Origin: Limosilactobacillus rudii
GTDB lineage: Bacteria > Bacillota > Bacilli > Lactobacillales > Lactobacillaceae
Direction: 5' to 3'
NCBI RefSeq assembly: GCF_014145455.1
Contig: NZ_JACIVB010000062.1
Location: 124,001-188,000 of the forward strand
DNA: 64,000 bases
Positions 1-8,472 of the stretch are shown here, one piece after another; within the stretch, counting starts at the first letter, position 1; each line of letters starts with the position of its first letter. The position numbers and the translations under genes were made by a program. The notes beneath the pieces were generated by a model. The model was not told the DNA's origin. It worked only from the letters and a program-made list of their open reading frames with translations, and did no database searches.

Positions 1-1
1 T

Positions 2-169
2 GGGATTAACCGTTTGAGTACGGGAAAGCTAACTGGTGATGTTGATTTTGATAGTGCAAAGGAAAAGGCAGGGTTAATTACCCCCGTGCCTGGTGGTGTA
101 GGTCCGATGACAATTGCAACCCTGATGGAGCAAACAGTTGATTTAGCACAGTGGAGGCATCATGGATAG
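2..169 (+). CDS. folD: FolD, methylenetetrahydrofolate dehydrogenase/cyclohydrolase (3' end only)
   Basis: Only the last 55 codons are present; the gene enters from the left edge. The frame reads ...TGDVDF...[17 protein letters not shown]..., the conserved C-terminal signature PGGVGPMT of FolD, which binds NADP in the enzyme converting methylene-THF to formyl-THF in one-carbon metabolism. The stop codon (167-169) overlaps the xseA start (ATG at 162) by 8 bases, so the two are translationally coupled. The folD-xseA-xseB order is common in Firmicutes. Confidence 0.93.
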   Translation, partial: GINRLSTGKLTGDVDFDSAKEKAGLITPVPGGVGPMTIATLMEQTVDLAQWRHHG

Positions 170-1499
170 AAGCCAATATTTAACAGTTAGCGAGTTAACT
201 AAATACCTAAAAACAAAATTTGATCGAGACCCATATTTACATACGGTTTATTTAACTGGTGAGATTTCCAATTTTCGTTTACGTCAGCGTCATCAATACT
301 TTAGTTTAAAAGATGATAATGCGTTGATTGATGCGGTAATGTTTGAACGGCAATATCGTAAAATTAAATTTACGCCGGAGCAAGGGATGAAAGTGTGTGT
401 AGTTGGCCATGTTAGTCTCTATGAAAAAAGTGGTCGCTACCAGATTTATATTGATCAAATGGAACCAGATGGGTTGGGCTCTCTTTATTTGGCGTTCGAG
501 CAATTAAAGAAGAAATTGAGTACGGAAGGTTTATTTGATTTACCTAAAAAAACAATCCCAATGTTCCCCAAGCGAATTGCGGTTGTTACCAGTATCGATG
601 GGGCAGTTATTCGTGATATTAATACTACTGTTCGCCGTCGTTATCCAATTGCCCAGGTCGTCTTATATCCAACGGTTGTACAGGGAGACAAGGCAGCAGC
701 GGATATTGCTCGACAGATCACTCGTGCAAATGACCGTGGAGATTTTGATACCTTAATTATTGGACGGGGTGGTGGTTCAATAGAGGATTTGTGGCCCTTT
801 AATGAAGAAGTTGTTGCACGGGCAATTGTGGCTAGTAAAATCCCTGTGATCTCATCAGTTGGTCATGAGACGGATACAACTATTGCTGATTTGGTAGCTG
901 ATCGTCGTGCTGCAACGCCAACCGCAGCAGCAGAGTTAGCTACTCCTGTTCAATTAAATGATGTTTTAATGACAATTAAGGATGATCAGAATCGCTTATT
1001 GAATACAATGCGGACGCAAATTAATTTTGACCGGCAGCAACTAGAAAAACAATTACAAAGCTATATCTTTCAGCAACCTACGCGTTTGTATGAAAATTAC
1101 GCCCAAAAAGTTGATCAATTAACACAACAGCTTGGTCAGGTAGCACACAATACAATTCAAAATACCCAGATTAAGCTTGAACGACTGCAATCCCAGCTAA
1201 TGGCAAGGTCACCATTGCATCAGATTCAGCAACAGGAACAAATTGTTAACCAATTAAAAAAACAATTAGTAACGTCAGCATTAGCTAACCAAAATGATAA
1301 ACAGCAACAAGTTACAAGTTTAATCAAACAATTGGATTCATTAAGTCCGTTAAAGATCATGAGTCGGGGCTATACCTACGTAACAAGTAAAGGAAAAGTT
1401 GTAAATCATGCTAAACAGTTAGCGGTTGGGCAACAAGTTCAATTACATTTTGATGATGGTGAAGTTCAGGCAGAGATTAAAAAAGTAAAGGAGCATTAA
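162..1499 (+). CDS. xseA: Exodeoxyribonuclease VII large subunit
   Basis: 445 residues, normal for the family. An N-terminal OB-fold (about residues 5-105) precedes the catalytic domain with [11 protein letters not shown] (201-211) and VGHETD (233-238), both diagnostic. The C-terminal third is glutamine-rich coiled coil that in this family binds the small subunits. Exo VII degrades single-stranded DNA from both ends to oligonucleotides in repair. One base separates it from xseB, so the subunits are co-expressed. Confidence 0.98.
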   Translation: MDRSQYLTVSELTKYLKTKFDRDPYLHTVYLTGEISNFRLRQRHQYFSLKDDNALIDAVMFERQYRKIKFTPEQGMKVCVVGHVSLYEKSGRYQIYIDQMEPDGLGSLYLAFEQLKKKLSTEGLFDLPKKTIPMFPKRIAVVTSIDGAVIRDINTTVRRRYPIAQVVLYPTVVQGDKAAADIARQITRANDRGDFDTLIIGRGGGSIEDLWPFNEEVVARAIVASKIPVISSVGHETDTTIADLVADRRAATPTAAAELATPVQLNDVLMTIKDDQNRLLNTMRTQINFDRQQLEKQLQSYIFQQPTRLYENYAQKVDQLTQQLGQVAHNTIQNTQIKLERLQSQLMARSPLHQIQQQEQIVNQLKKQLVTSALANQNDKQQQVTSLIKQLDSLSPLKIMSRGYTYVTSKGKVVNHAKQLAVGQQVQLHFDDGEVQAEIKKVKEH

Positions 1500-1500
1500 G

Positions 1501-1779
1501 ATGGCAGCAGAAAAACCAACCTTTGAAGAACAATTAGCACAGTTACAGCAAATTGTAAGTCATTTAGAGCAGGGAAACGTTCCATTAGAAGAGGCTTTGC
1601 AGCAATTTCAAGAAGGAATAAAATTGTCAAAAGAATTGCAAACGAAGCTAACAAGTGCTGAAAAGACACTAGGACATTTGATTGATGATAATGGAAATGA
1701 AAAAGTGTATGAAAAGCAAAGTGACGATCCAAGCAATAATGGTGGCGGTAACCGTGGCTTTGGCAGTGAAAATGAATAG
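1501..1779 (+). CDS. xseB: Exodeoxyribonuclease VII small subunit
   Basis: 92 residues. The first 65 hold the helical-hairpin family pattern (FEEQLAQLQQIVSHLEQGNVPLEEAL), followed by a polar, asparagine/glycine-rich tail that looks disordered. Several copies of this subunit coat the XseA coiled coil. ATG follows directly on the xseA stop, with GGAG inside the xseA 3' end as ribosome site. Confidence 0.97.
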   Translation: MAAEKPTFEEQLAQLQQIVSHLEQGNVPLEEALQQFQEGIKLSKELQTKLTSAEKTLGHLIDDNGNEKVYEKQSDDPSNNGGGNRGFGSENE

Positions 1780-1799
1780 ATTTTAGGAGTATTAACGTA

Positions 1800-2672
1800 A
1801 TGGTTACATCACTTTCAGCGTTAAAAAAACAGATAGATGACTACCTTGCACAGACATTAGCAATGGATGTCGACCAACCAATACTTTATAATTCGATGCA
1901 ATACTCCTTAATGGCTGGGGGAAAACGGCTTCGTCCTGCACTTACTCTTGCAACTGTTGAGATGCTTGACGGAAAAATTAATGATGATGTTTTGCGGGCA
2001 GCGACTAGCTTAGAATTATTGCATACATATTCTTTGATTCATGATGATTTGCCAGCAATGGATAATGATGATTTGCGTCGTGGGAAACCAACCAATCATT
2101 GCAAGTTTGGCGCAGGAATGGCAACTCTTGCTGGTGATGGACTGTTAACCCTTGCGTTTCAATGGTTAACTGATAACCATTTACCTGCTACTGTCAAAAG
2201 TAAATTAGTTCTAGCACTGTCTAAGGCAGCAGGACCAGCAGGGATGGTTGCTGGACAAGCTCGTGATATTGAAGGGGAACATCAACACTTAGATTTAAAG
2301 CAATTACGTTATTTACACCGCCAAAAAACGGGCGCACTTTTGAAATATGCTGTTCTTGCGGGGGGAATAATAACAAATCAGCCGGATGAGATTTGTCAGC
2401 ATTTAGCATCATTTGGAGCTAATTTTGGCCTTGCGTTTCAAATTTATGATGACTTAATGGATGTCCTCAGTACTACTGAAAAAATGGGTAAAAAAGTACA
2501 TAAAGATGCTGGTGAGCAAAAAAATACTTACCCCGGATTATTAGGAATTGAGGGAGCAAAAAAACAGTTGCAATGTGCAGTTGACACAGCTATTAAAGAT
2601 CAACAGCAGCTTGAACAGGCTACAGGCAAGTCATTTGCAGGATATAATCAATTTTTAGCATACTTTAAATAA
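1800..2672 (+). CDS. ispA: Polyprenyl synthetase, farnesyl/geranyl diphosphate synthase type
   Basis: 290 residues of the trans-isoprenyl diphosphate synthase family. The first Asp-rich motif DDLPAMD is at residues 82-88 and the second, YDDLMD, near residue 220; both coordinate magnesium and the allylic diphosphate. Upstream GGKRLRP (about 40-46) binds IPP. It condenses IPP with DMAPP/GPP to supply undecaprenyl and quinone precursors. RBS TAGGAG precedes ATG. Chain length cannot be fixed by eye, so FPP synthase is the usual family assignment. Confidence 0.93.
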   Translation: MVTSLSALKKQIDDYLAQTLAMDVDQPILYNSMQYSLMAGGKRLRPALTLATVEMLDGKINDDVLRAATSLELLHTYSLIHDDLPAMDNDDLRRGKPTNHCKFGAGMATLAGDGLLTLAFQWLTDNHLPATVKSKLVLALSKAAGPAGMVAGQARDIEGEHQHLDLKQLRYLHRQKTGALLKYAVLAGGIITNQPDEICQHLASFGANFGLAFQIYDDLMDVLSTTEKMGKKVHKDAGEQKNTYPGLLGIEGAKKQLQCAVDTAIKDQQQLEQATGKSFAGYNQFLAYFK

Positions 2673-2684
2673 GGAAAAGGAAAA

Positions 2685-3506
2685 ATGAAAAAAGAACGGG
2701 TAGACGTATTATTAGTTCAACAAGGACTTTTTGATTCACGAGAGCAAGCAAAACGGGCGGTAATGGCAGGTGAAATTCTGGGGAAAAATAATGAACGGCT
2801 GGATAAGCCTGGACAAAAAATCCCAGTTACAACGACCCTTCATATGAAAGGAAAAAAGATGCCATATGTTAGCCGGGGCGGTTTAAAATTAGCTAAGGCG
2901 TTAAAGGTTTTTGATATTTCAGTCAAAGATAAAGTTGTATTAGATATTGGTTCGTCTACCGGTGGCTTTACGGATGTGATGTTACAAAATGGCGCTAGGC
3001 TTAGTTATGCTCTTGATGTTGGAACCAATCAGTTAGTATGGCAGTTACGTGAAGACCCACGAGTTGTAGTGATGGAGCAGACTAATTTTCGTTATAGCAA
3101 GTTAGCAGATTTTACGAGTGGTCAACCGGAATTTGCGTCAATTGATGTTTCCTTTATCTCATTGCGCCTTATCTTGCCACCGCTTGCTCATATTTTAAAA
3201 ATGAGTGGTGAAGTTGTGGCGCTAATAAAACCGCAATTTGAAGCCGGAAAAGAGCATGTCGGCAAAAATGGGATTATTCATGACCATAAAGTTCATCGAA
3301 TGGTTTTGGAGGAAGTTTTAAGCTTTGCCCGCGAAGACTACTTTGACGTTTTAGGGTTAGATTATTCTCCAATCAAAGGTGGCCAAGGGAATATGGAATT
3401 CCTTGTTCACCTTCGTTTAAGTGACAAGAAAGGGATTTTAGCTCCTGAGGTAGATATTGACAAAGTTATTGCGACTGCTGATAACGATTTGAATCATAAA
3501 GGATAG
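2685..3506 (+). CDS. tlyA: TlyA-family rRNA 2'-O-methyltransferase (YqxC)
   Basis: 273 residues: an N-terminal S4 RNA-binding domain (about 4-65; RVDVLLVQQGLFDSREQAKRAV) fused to an FtsJ-like Rossmann methyltransferase with the SAM-binding loop VLDIGSSTGGFTDVML (about 87-102) and KPQFE further on. Mycobacterial TlyA methylates 16S and 23S rRNA; the Firmicutes members are less studied and older annotations say hemolysin. It sits in the conserved ispA-tlyA-argR-recN order with an AAGGAAAAGG ribosome site. Confidence 0.92.
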   Translation: MKKERVDVLLVQQGLFDSREQAKRAVMAGEILGKNNERLDKPGQKIPVTTTLHMKGKKMPYVSRGGLKLAKALKVFDISVKDKVVLDIGSSTGGFTDVMLQNGARLSYALDVGTNQLVWQLREDPRVVVMEQTNFRYSKLADFTSGQPEFASIDVSFISLRLILPPLAHILKMSGEVVALIKPQFEAGKEHVGKNGIIHDHKVHRMVLEEVLSFAREDYFDVLGLDYSPIKGGQGNMEFLVHLRLSDKKGILAPEVDIDKVIATADNDLNHKG

Positions 3507-3524
3507 ATGAGGATTATTAAGTAA

Positions 3525-3977
3525 ATGAAAAAGGCAGAACGACAACAGAAAATACGGGAAATAATAACAAATGAGAGTATTGAACGCCAAGAAGACTTAG
3601 TAGAAAGATTGCGAAAAATGGGGCTTACGGTAACACAAGCGACGATTTCGCGTGATATTAAGGATATGCAGTTGATAAAGGTACCTGCAGATGATGGCGG
3701 ATATCGCTATGGGATTCCTTCTTACCATCGTCAGGGACATGAGAATCAATTAGCAGTAACACTACATGATAGTTTAGAACAACTGAAACGTAATAATTGT
3801 TTCTTAGCACTAACTGTTCATCCAGGAAATGGACCTGTAGTTGCGACCTTAATTCGCAAAATGGATTTTCCAACAGTTTTTACAACCATTGGTGATGATG
3901 GTAATGTTCTGGTGGTATGTGTGTCTGCTGATGCAGCAGTAAAATTGGAAGAAAAACTTAATGCAATGCTAGACTAA
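3525..3977 (+). CDS. argR: Arginine repressor ArgR/AhrC
   Basis: 150 residues. The N-terminal winged helix (about 1-70) contains the recognition region VTQATISRDIKDMQLIKVP; the C-terminal domain (about 80-150) carries the arginine-binding and hexamer-forming part ending GDDGNVLVVC. It controls arginine biosynthesis/catabolism. It lies between tlyA and recN, its normal Firmicutes location, so its position says nothing about a local arginine operon. Confidence 0.96.
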   Translation: MKKAERQQKIREIITNESIERQEDLVERLRKMGLTVTQATISRDIKDMQLIKVPADDGGYRYGIPSYHRQGHENQLAVTLHDSLEQLKRNNCFLALTVHPGNGPVVATLIRKMDFPTVFTTIGDDGNVLVVCVSADAAVKLEEKLNAMLD

Positions 3978-3992
3978 GCGAGGTGGTTATTT

Positions 3993-5675
3993 TTGTTACA
4001 AGAATTGACGATTGATAATTTAGCAATTATTAAGCACCTGACATTAACGTTCGCTAATCAGATGACTGTATTGACCGGGGAGACCGGGGCTGGTAAATCT
4101 ATTATTATTGATGCAGTTGGATTATTGGCTGGCGGACGGGGCTCACAAGAATTTATTCGTCGTGGTGAAGAAAAGTTAAGCCTCCAAGGACAGTTTGCAA
4201 TTCCTAATGATCCTGAATTTGACGAATTACTAGATTCGCTCGGAATTAACCATGAAGATGGCGTTTTAATTATCTCTCGAGAAATTCACCGCAATGGTCG
4301 TAACACGATTCGAGTTAATGGTCAGTTAATCAATACTACAACTTTACGAAAAATTGGTAGTGGGCTGGTTGATATTCAAGGGCAAAATGAGCACCAACAA
4401 TTAATGCAACCCGAAACACACTTGGGGATGTTAGATCAGTTTGCTATAAAAGAAGTACAGCCATTATTAGAACAATATCAAGAGGAATATCAAAACTATT
4501 CTAAATTAAAAGCAGCTGTAAATAAAAAACAAGCTAATGAACAGCAATGGGCACAACGCTTAGACATGTTACGTTACCAGGTAAATGAAATCGAAGAGGC
4601 TAATTTAAAAGCCGATGAAGAGGAAGAATTAACTAGTGAACGTGACCGTTTAGAACATTTTCAGCAAATTAATAATGCTCTTCAGTTAGCTGTTACGACT
4701 TTTAATGAGGGAGAACAAGCGCCAGTACTTGATCAAGTTGCAACGGTAATGGATGCAATTAATACAATCGCAGAATTTGACGATGCTTATGATAATCTTA
4801 GCAAGTCGCTGAATGATGCCTACTATGCATTACAAGATGTTGCTAATGAAGCAAGCCAGCAACTTGATATGCTTGAGTTTGATGATGAAAGACTAGCACA
4901 AATTGAACAACGGTTAACAACTATTGGTGATTTAGAACATAAATATGGAGATACATTAACTGATGTATTGAAATATTATACTAAGATAAAAAAAGAACTT
5001 GATTCAATGGAAGCAGCGGCTGATTCTAGTAGTGATTTAGAGCAGCGTCTTTCAACAGCAGAAGAAAAAATTCGTAAGACGGGACGAAAACTAAGCCAAG
5101 TTCGTCAAAAAGCGGCCCATGAATTAGGAAAAAAGGTGCATCAGCAATTAAAAGAACTTTATATGGAAAAAGCAGAATTTGAAGTGCACTTTATTAATCA
5201 AGGACGTGAACAATTTACGCCCACGGGAATTGACCAAGTCGAATTCTATATTAGAACTAATCCTGGTGAATCGATGGGACCGTTAGCTAAAATTGCTTCT
5301 GGTGGAGAATTATCACGAGTAATGCTTGCCCTGAAGACAATTTTTGCGCAAAAGGAAGGGGTTACCAGTATTATCTTTGATGAGGTAGATACGGGAGTTA
5401 GTGGTCGGGTAGCCCAGGCAATTGCTGATAAAATTAAAGTTATTGCCCACCACTCCCAAGTTCTGTGCATTACTCATTTACCACAAGTTGCTGCAGTTGC
5501 CCAGCATCATTTTCTTATTAAAAAATTTGTTCATGATGAACGTACTACTACTCGTGTTACACCTTTAAAAGAGGATGAACGAGTAGAAGAACTTGCACGA
5601 ATGCTATCTGGTGAAAAGATTACCCATTTAACAAAAGAACATGCACAGGAGCTTTTAGAAATGGCAAAACAATAG
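3993..5675 (+). CDS. recN: DNA repair protein RecN
   Basis: 560 residues, SMC-like. Walker A GETGAGKSIIID is near residue 30, two coiled-coil arms fill about 150-390, the ABC signature ASGGELSRVMLALK is near 434 and Walker B IIFDEVDTGVSG follows. RecN acts early in double-strand break repair, tethering ends. The start is TTG at 3993, 8 bases after GAGGTGG; no ATG fits the conserved N-terminus (MLQELTIDNLAII). A strong terminator closes the operon. Confidence 0.97.
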   Translation: MLQELTIDNLAIIKHLTLTFANQMTVLTGETGAGKSIIIDAVGLLAGGRGSQEFIRRGEEKLSLQGQFAIPNDPEFDELLDSLGINHEDGVLIISREIHRNGRNTIRVNGQLINTTTLRKIGSGLVDIQGQNEHQQLMQPETHLGMLDQFAIKEVQPLLEQYQEEYQNYSKLKAAVNKKQANEQQWAQRLDMLRYQVNEIEEANLKADEEEELTSERDRLEHFQQINNALQLAVTTFNEGEQAPVLDQVATVMDAINTIAEFDDAYDNLSKSLNDAYYALQDVANEASQQLDMLEFDDERLAQIEQRLTTIGDLEHKYGDTLTDVLKYYTKIKKELDSMEAAADSSSDLEQRLSTAEEKIRKTGRKLSQVRQKAAHELGKKVHQQLKELYMEKAEFEVHFINQGREQFTPTGIDQVEFYIRTNPGESMGPLAKIASGGELSRVMLALKTIFAQKEGVTSIIFDEVDTGVSGRVAQAIADKIKVIAHHSQVLCITHLPQVAAVAQHHFLIKKFVHDERTTTRVTPLKEDERVEELARMLSGEKITHLTKEHAQELLEMAKQ

Positions 5676-5722
5676 AAAAAACTTCCAAGATCGATTTTTA
5701 AGACGACCTTGGAAGTTTTTTA
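5676..5722 (+). terminator. Rho-independent terminator of the xseA-recN operon
   Basis: A-rich 5' arm AAAACTTCCAAG pairs with CTTGGAAGTTTT across a short loop and is followed by a T run. The flanking A and T tracts would let it work in both directions, which suits the minus-strand gene ending at 5807. Confidence 0.9.
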
Positions 5723-5806
5723 AATATCTTGTTGGATAACAGGTAGAACATTACCTTATCTTTTAGAGGTCGGGTTATTCCCCGGCTTCAAATAATCCGT
5801 GCCAAG

Positions 5807-6136
5807 TTATAGATTGGCAATGTAACGAATTTGATCGAAACTGACAACATAATTTACGTTGTGATTAGTAATAAGATAACGGTTGGTATTAGCTAGTTCA
5901 GTGATATTACCAGTGACATTTACTGGATAACCATCATCGTTAATTGGCATTAATTGAAATGTTGCTTTAATTTTATCCTTGATTGCTCGTTTTAAAAATA
6001 ATTGTCGCTGTTTAGCGGGCTGTGGAGTTAGCAAGCCCTTCTGATTATTAGATGGTTCCTCTTCAAATAAGTTACGAAGTTTATTGCTAATGATTTGTGG
6101 CGTAAATTTAAAATAAGATTTTTGTTCAATTTGCAT
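5807..6136 (-). CDS. YolD-like protein, SOS-controlled
   Basis: I place the start at 6136 (MQIEQKSYFKF, 109 residues), because CGGAGG lies 7-8 bases upstream; a longer frame to 6226 would run through its own promoter. The C-terminal half (KATFQLMPINDDGYPVNVTG... VVSFDQIRYI) follows the YolD pattern of a small beta domain ending FDxIxxI. YolD-like genes usually sit beside Y-family polymerase genes (UvrX/YqjW), but here the gene stands alone. Biochemical function is unknown; it is thought to act with translesion polymerases. Two LexA-type boxes overlap its promoter. Confidence 0.72.
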   Translation of the reverse strand: MQIEQKSYFKFTPQIISNKLRNLFEEEPSNNQKGLLTPQPAKQRQLFLKRAIKDKIKATFQLMPINDDGYPVNVTGNITELANTNRYLITNHNVNYVVSFDQIRYIANL

Positions 6137-6147
6137 AATCGCGCCTC

Positions 6148-6197
6148 CGAACATTCGTTTGTAATTACAGTATACGAACATACATTCAGAAATGCAA
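6148..6197 (-). promoter_or_regulatory. SOS-type promoter with two LexA boxes
   Basis: On the minus strand -35 TTGCAT (6197-6192) and -10 TATACT (6174-6169) are separated by exactly 17 bases. Two sites resemble the Gram-positive LexA/DinR box CGAACN4GTTCG: CGAACATTCGTTTG at 6148-6161, between -10 and the RBS, and CGAACATACATTCA at 6175-6188, inside the spacer. Each departs slightly from the symmetric consensus. Their positions fit repression of the YolD-like gene. Confidence 0.75.
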
Positions 6198-6294
6198 GCA
6201 AAAAGCTCAAATTTTTTGTTGTACATTTGCTTGATTTAAGTTCAAATCTAGTGCATTATAGTAGTAATACGATTAATCAAATAGGAGCGTTAAA

Positions 6295-6915
6295 ATGGCA
6301 AATCGTGGAATGTTAATTGTTCTTTCGGGTCCTTCTGGTGTTGGTAAGGGGACCGTTCGAAAGGCCATCTTTGATTCAAATGATAATGATTTTCAGTATT
6401 CAATCTCAATGACGACGCGAAAGCCACGACCAGGTGAGGTTAATGGTGTTGATTATTTCTTTGTTAGCAAAGAAGAATTTGAACACCATATTCAGACGGG
6501 TGGAATGCTAGAATATGCCAAGTATGTTGACAATTATTATGGTACCCCATTAAAATATGTTAATGATACCTTGGACTCAGGAAAAGATGTTTTTCTTGAG
6601 ATTGAAGTTAATGGGGCGATGCAAGTTCGTTCAAAATGTCCAGATGGTGTATTTATCTTTTTAACCCCGCCAGATTTGGATGAACTAAAGCAACGTCTGA
6701 TTCACCGTGGAACGGATAGTATGGAAGTCATTAACAAACGGATTCATAAGGCCTTTGGTGAGATTCAAATGATGCAAAATTATGATTATGCGGTCGTTAA
6801 TGACGAGGTACCGAAGGCTGTCGAGAAGATTAAGGATATTATTCGTACAGAACGGCTTCGTGTAACACGGGTTATGCCACGTTATCTTGAAATGTTAGGA
6901 GATTCCGAAAAATGA
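6295..6915 (+). CDS. gmk: Guanylate kinase
   Basis: 206 residues. P-loop [12 protein letters not shown] (about 11-22), the GMP-binding signature region [19 protein letters not shown] (about 39-57) and the lid [14 protein letters not shown] are all present. It phosphorylates GMP/dGMP with ATP. ATG follows TAGGAGCG. The 3' end overlaps rpoZ by 4 bases. A -10-like TATAGT at 6257-6262 may be its promoter, but the -35 is unclear. Confidence 0.98.
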   Translation: MANRGMLIVLSGPSGVGKGTVRKAIFDSNDNDFQYSISMTTRKPRPGEVNGVDYFFVSKEEFEHHIQTGGMLEYAKYVDNYYGTPLKYVNDTLDSGKDVFLEIEVNGAMQVRSKCPDGVFIFLTPPDLDELKQRLIHRGTDSMEVINKRIHKAFGEIQMMQNYDYAVVNDEVPKAVEKIKDIIRTERLRVTRVMPRYLEMLGDSEK

Positions 6916-7130
6916 TTCTTTTTCCATCAGTTGATGAGTTATTAAAACACATAGATTCACGTTACTCACTTGTTATGCTTGCTAGCAAACGCGCTAATGA
7001 GCTAGATGCAGGAGCAGCACCATTGCTTGAACATTACGAGTCAAGTAAGTCAGTTGGTAAGGCGCTTGAAGAGATTTTAGCTGGTAAAGTAACGATTGAT
7101 CCTGATCATACCGAAGACTTACAAGATTGA
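6912..7130 (+). CDS. rpoZ: RNA polymerase omega subunit
   Basis: 72 residues with the omega core [17 protein letters not shown] followed by [15 protein letters not shown]. It helps fold and assemble the beta-prime subunit. ATGA overlap with gmk indicates translational coupling, the usual gmk-rpoZ pair. Confidence 0.96.
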   Translation: MILFPSVDELLKHIDSRYSLVMLASKRANELDAGAAPLLEHYESSKSVGKALEEILAGKVTIDPDHTEDLQD

Positions 7131-7152
7131 TGTTTTACCATAAAATACGCAG

Positions 7153-7196
7153 TAAGGGGACTATGACGATTGTTTGTCACTAGCCCTTTTTTTGTT
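7153..7196 (+). terminator. Probable terminator after rpoZ
   Basis: AGGG pairs with CCCT and TGAC with GTCA around an internal loop, followed by eight T. The stem is imperfect, but the T run and its place between rpoZ and coaBC support termination. An extended -10 (TGCTATAAT, 7225-7233) just downstream probably starts the coaBC transcript. Confidence 0.6.
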
Positions 7197-7266
7197 CGGA
7201 CAAGTTCAGTTGCTAATAATTAAATGCTATAATCAATTAGAAAAATAATTTGCCTGAGGTGAAAAA

Positions 7267-8472
7267 ATGACACGGATTGCAGTATATTTAACTGGTAGTA
7301 TCGCTGCTTATAAGGGAATTGAAGTAGTACGGGAACTTCAAAAAAGTGGTTACGAAGTACGTGTTGGAATGACAAAGGCAGCAACCAAGCTTGTAAATCC
7401 TGCAACGCTATTTGCTTTAACTAAAAAGCCGGTTCTGACGAATTTATGGGATGAAGACTCAACGCCCATTCCACATATTGAATTGGCTGATTGGACGGAG
7501 CTTGCAGTAGTTGTACCGGCTTCGGCTGATATAATCGCTAAGATGGCAGGAGGAATTGCTGATGATGCGGTGTCAACCACCCTTCTTGCCACTGCTGCTC
7601 CTAAAATAGTAGTTCCTGCAATGAATAGTCATATGTGGATGGCACCGGCAACACGACGAAATATTGCACAATTAAAAGAAGATGGCGTCAATATAATGGC
7701 GCCGGTAACTGGACGCTTAGCAGAAGGATATGCAGGTCGGGGGAGGTTGCCAGAACCAGCAGCAATTTGCCGATACATAGCTGACTTTTTAGCTAATACT
7801 GATTTATTAAAGAATAAAAAAGTTATTATAACTGCAGGTGGAACACGAGAAAATATTGATCCGGTTCGATTTATTGGTAATCGTTCATCTGGTAAGATGG
7901 GGATTGCAATTGCAAATGCGGCCGCGCATGCCGGTGCAGATGTTACTTTAATTGTTGGACAGGTTTCTGTTGAGCTTCCTCAATCGCCTCAAATCAAAAT
8001 TGTCCACGTTACAACAACAGAAGATCTTTTCAACGCCCTTCAAAAACGCTTTGCTGCAGCGGATATTTTAATAATGGCGGCAGCAGTAGCCGATTATCGG
8101 CCTGTTGAATTTATCGACCATAAAATTAAAAAAAGTGCTAATAATTATAATTTTAGCCTATCACTTACTGAAACAACGGATGTTTTAAAAGAAATTGCAA
8201 GTAAGAAGCGAGCAGATCAATTGGTGGTCGGCTTTGCAGCAGAGACAGATGATTTATTACAAAATGCTAATAATAAACTCACCAGTAAAAATGCCGATAT
8301 GATTGTTGCAAATAATGTTGGTGGCACACAAGGCGCGTTTGGTAGTGATCAAAACCAAGTTACGGTTCTTCAAAAAAATCAAGACCCAATAAAGTGGCCG
8401 CGCCAATCAAAGATGCAAATTGCTAATCAACTTATTGAATTAATTAGTTTAAAATTAAAGCAAGGTGATTAA
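7267..8472 (+). CDS. coaBC: Bifunctional CoaBC (phosphopantothenoylcysteine decarboxylase/synthetase)
   Basis: 401 residues. The N-terminal half is the flavin-dependent CoaC decarboxylase ([12 protein letters not shown] at the start; PAMNSHMW near 119-126). The C-terminal half is CoaB synthetase with [20 protein letters not shown] and the lysine-rich DHKIKKS. Together they turn 4'-phosphopantothenate into 4'-phosphopantetheine on the way to CoA. Stop and the priA start are directly adjacent (TAAATG). Confidence 0.97.
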   Translation: MTRIAVYLTGSIAAYKGIEVVRELQKSGYEVRVGMTKAATKLVNPATLFALTKKPVLTNLWDEDSTPIPHIELADWTELAVVVPASADIIAKMAGGIADDAVSTTLLATAAPKIVVPAMNSHMWMAPATRRNIAQLKEDGVNIMAPVTGRLAEGYAGRGRLPEPAAICRYIADFLANTDLLKNKKVIITAGGTRENIDPVRFIGNRSSGKMGIAIANAAAHAGADVTLIVGQVSVELPQSPQIKIVHVTTTEDLFNALQKRFAAADILIMAAAVADYRPVEFIDHKIKKSANNYNFSLSLTETTDVLKEIASKKRADQLVVGFAAETDDLLQNANNKLTSKNADMIVANNVGGTQGAFGSDQNQVTVLQKNQDPIKWPRQSKMQIANQLIELISLKLKQGD

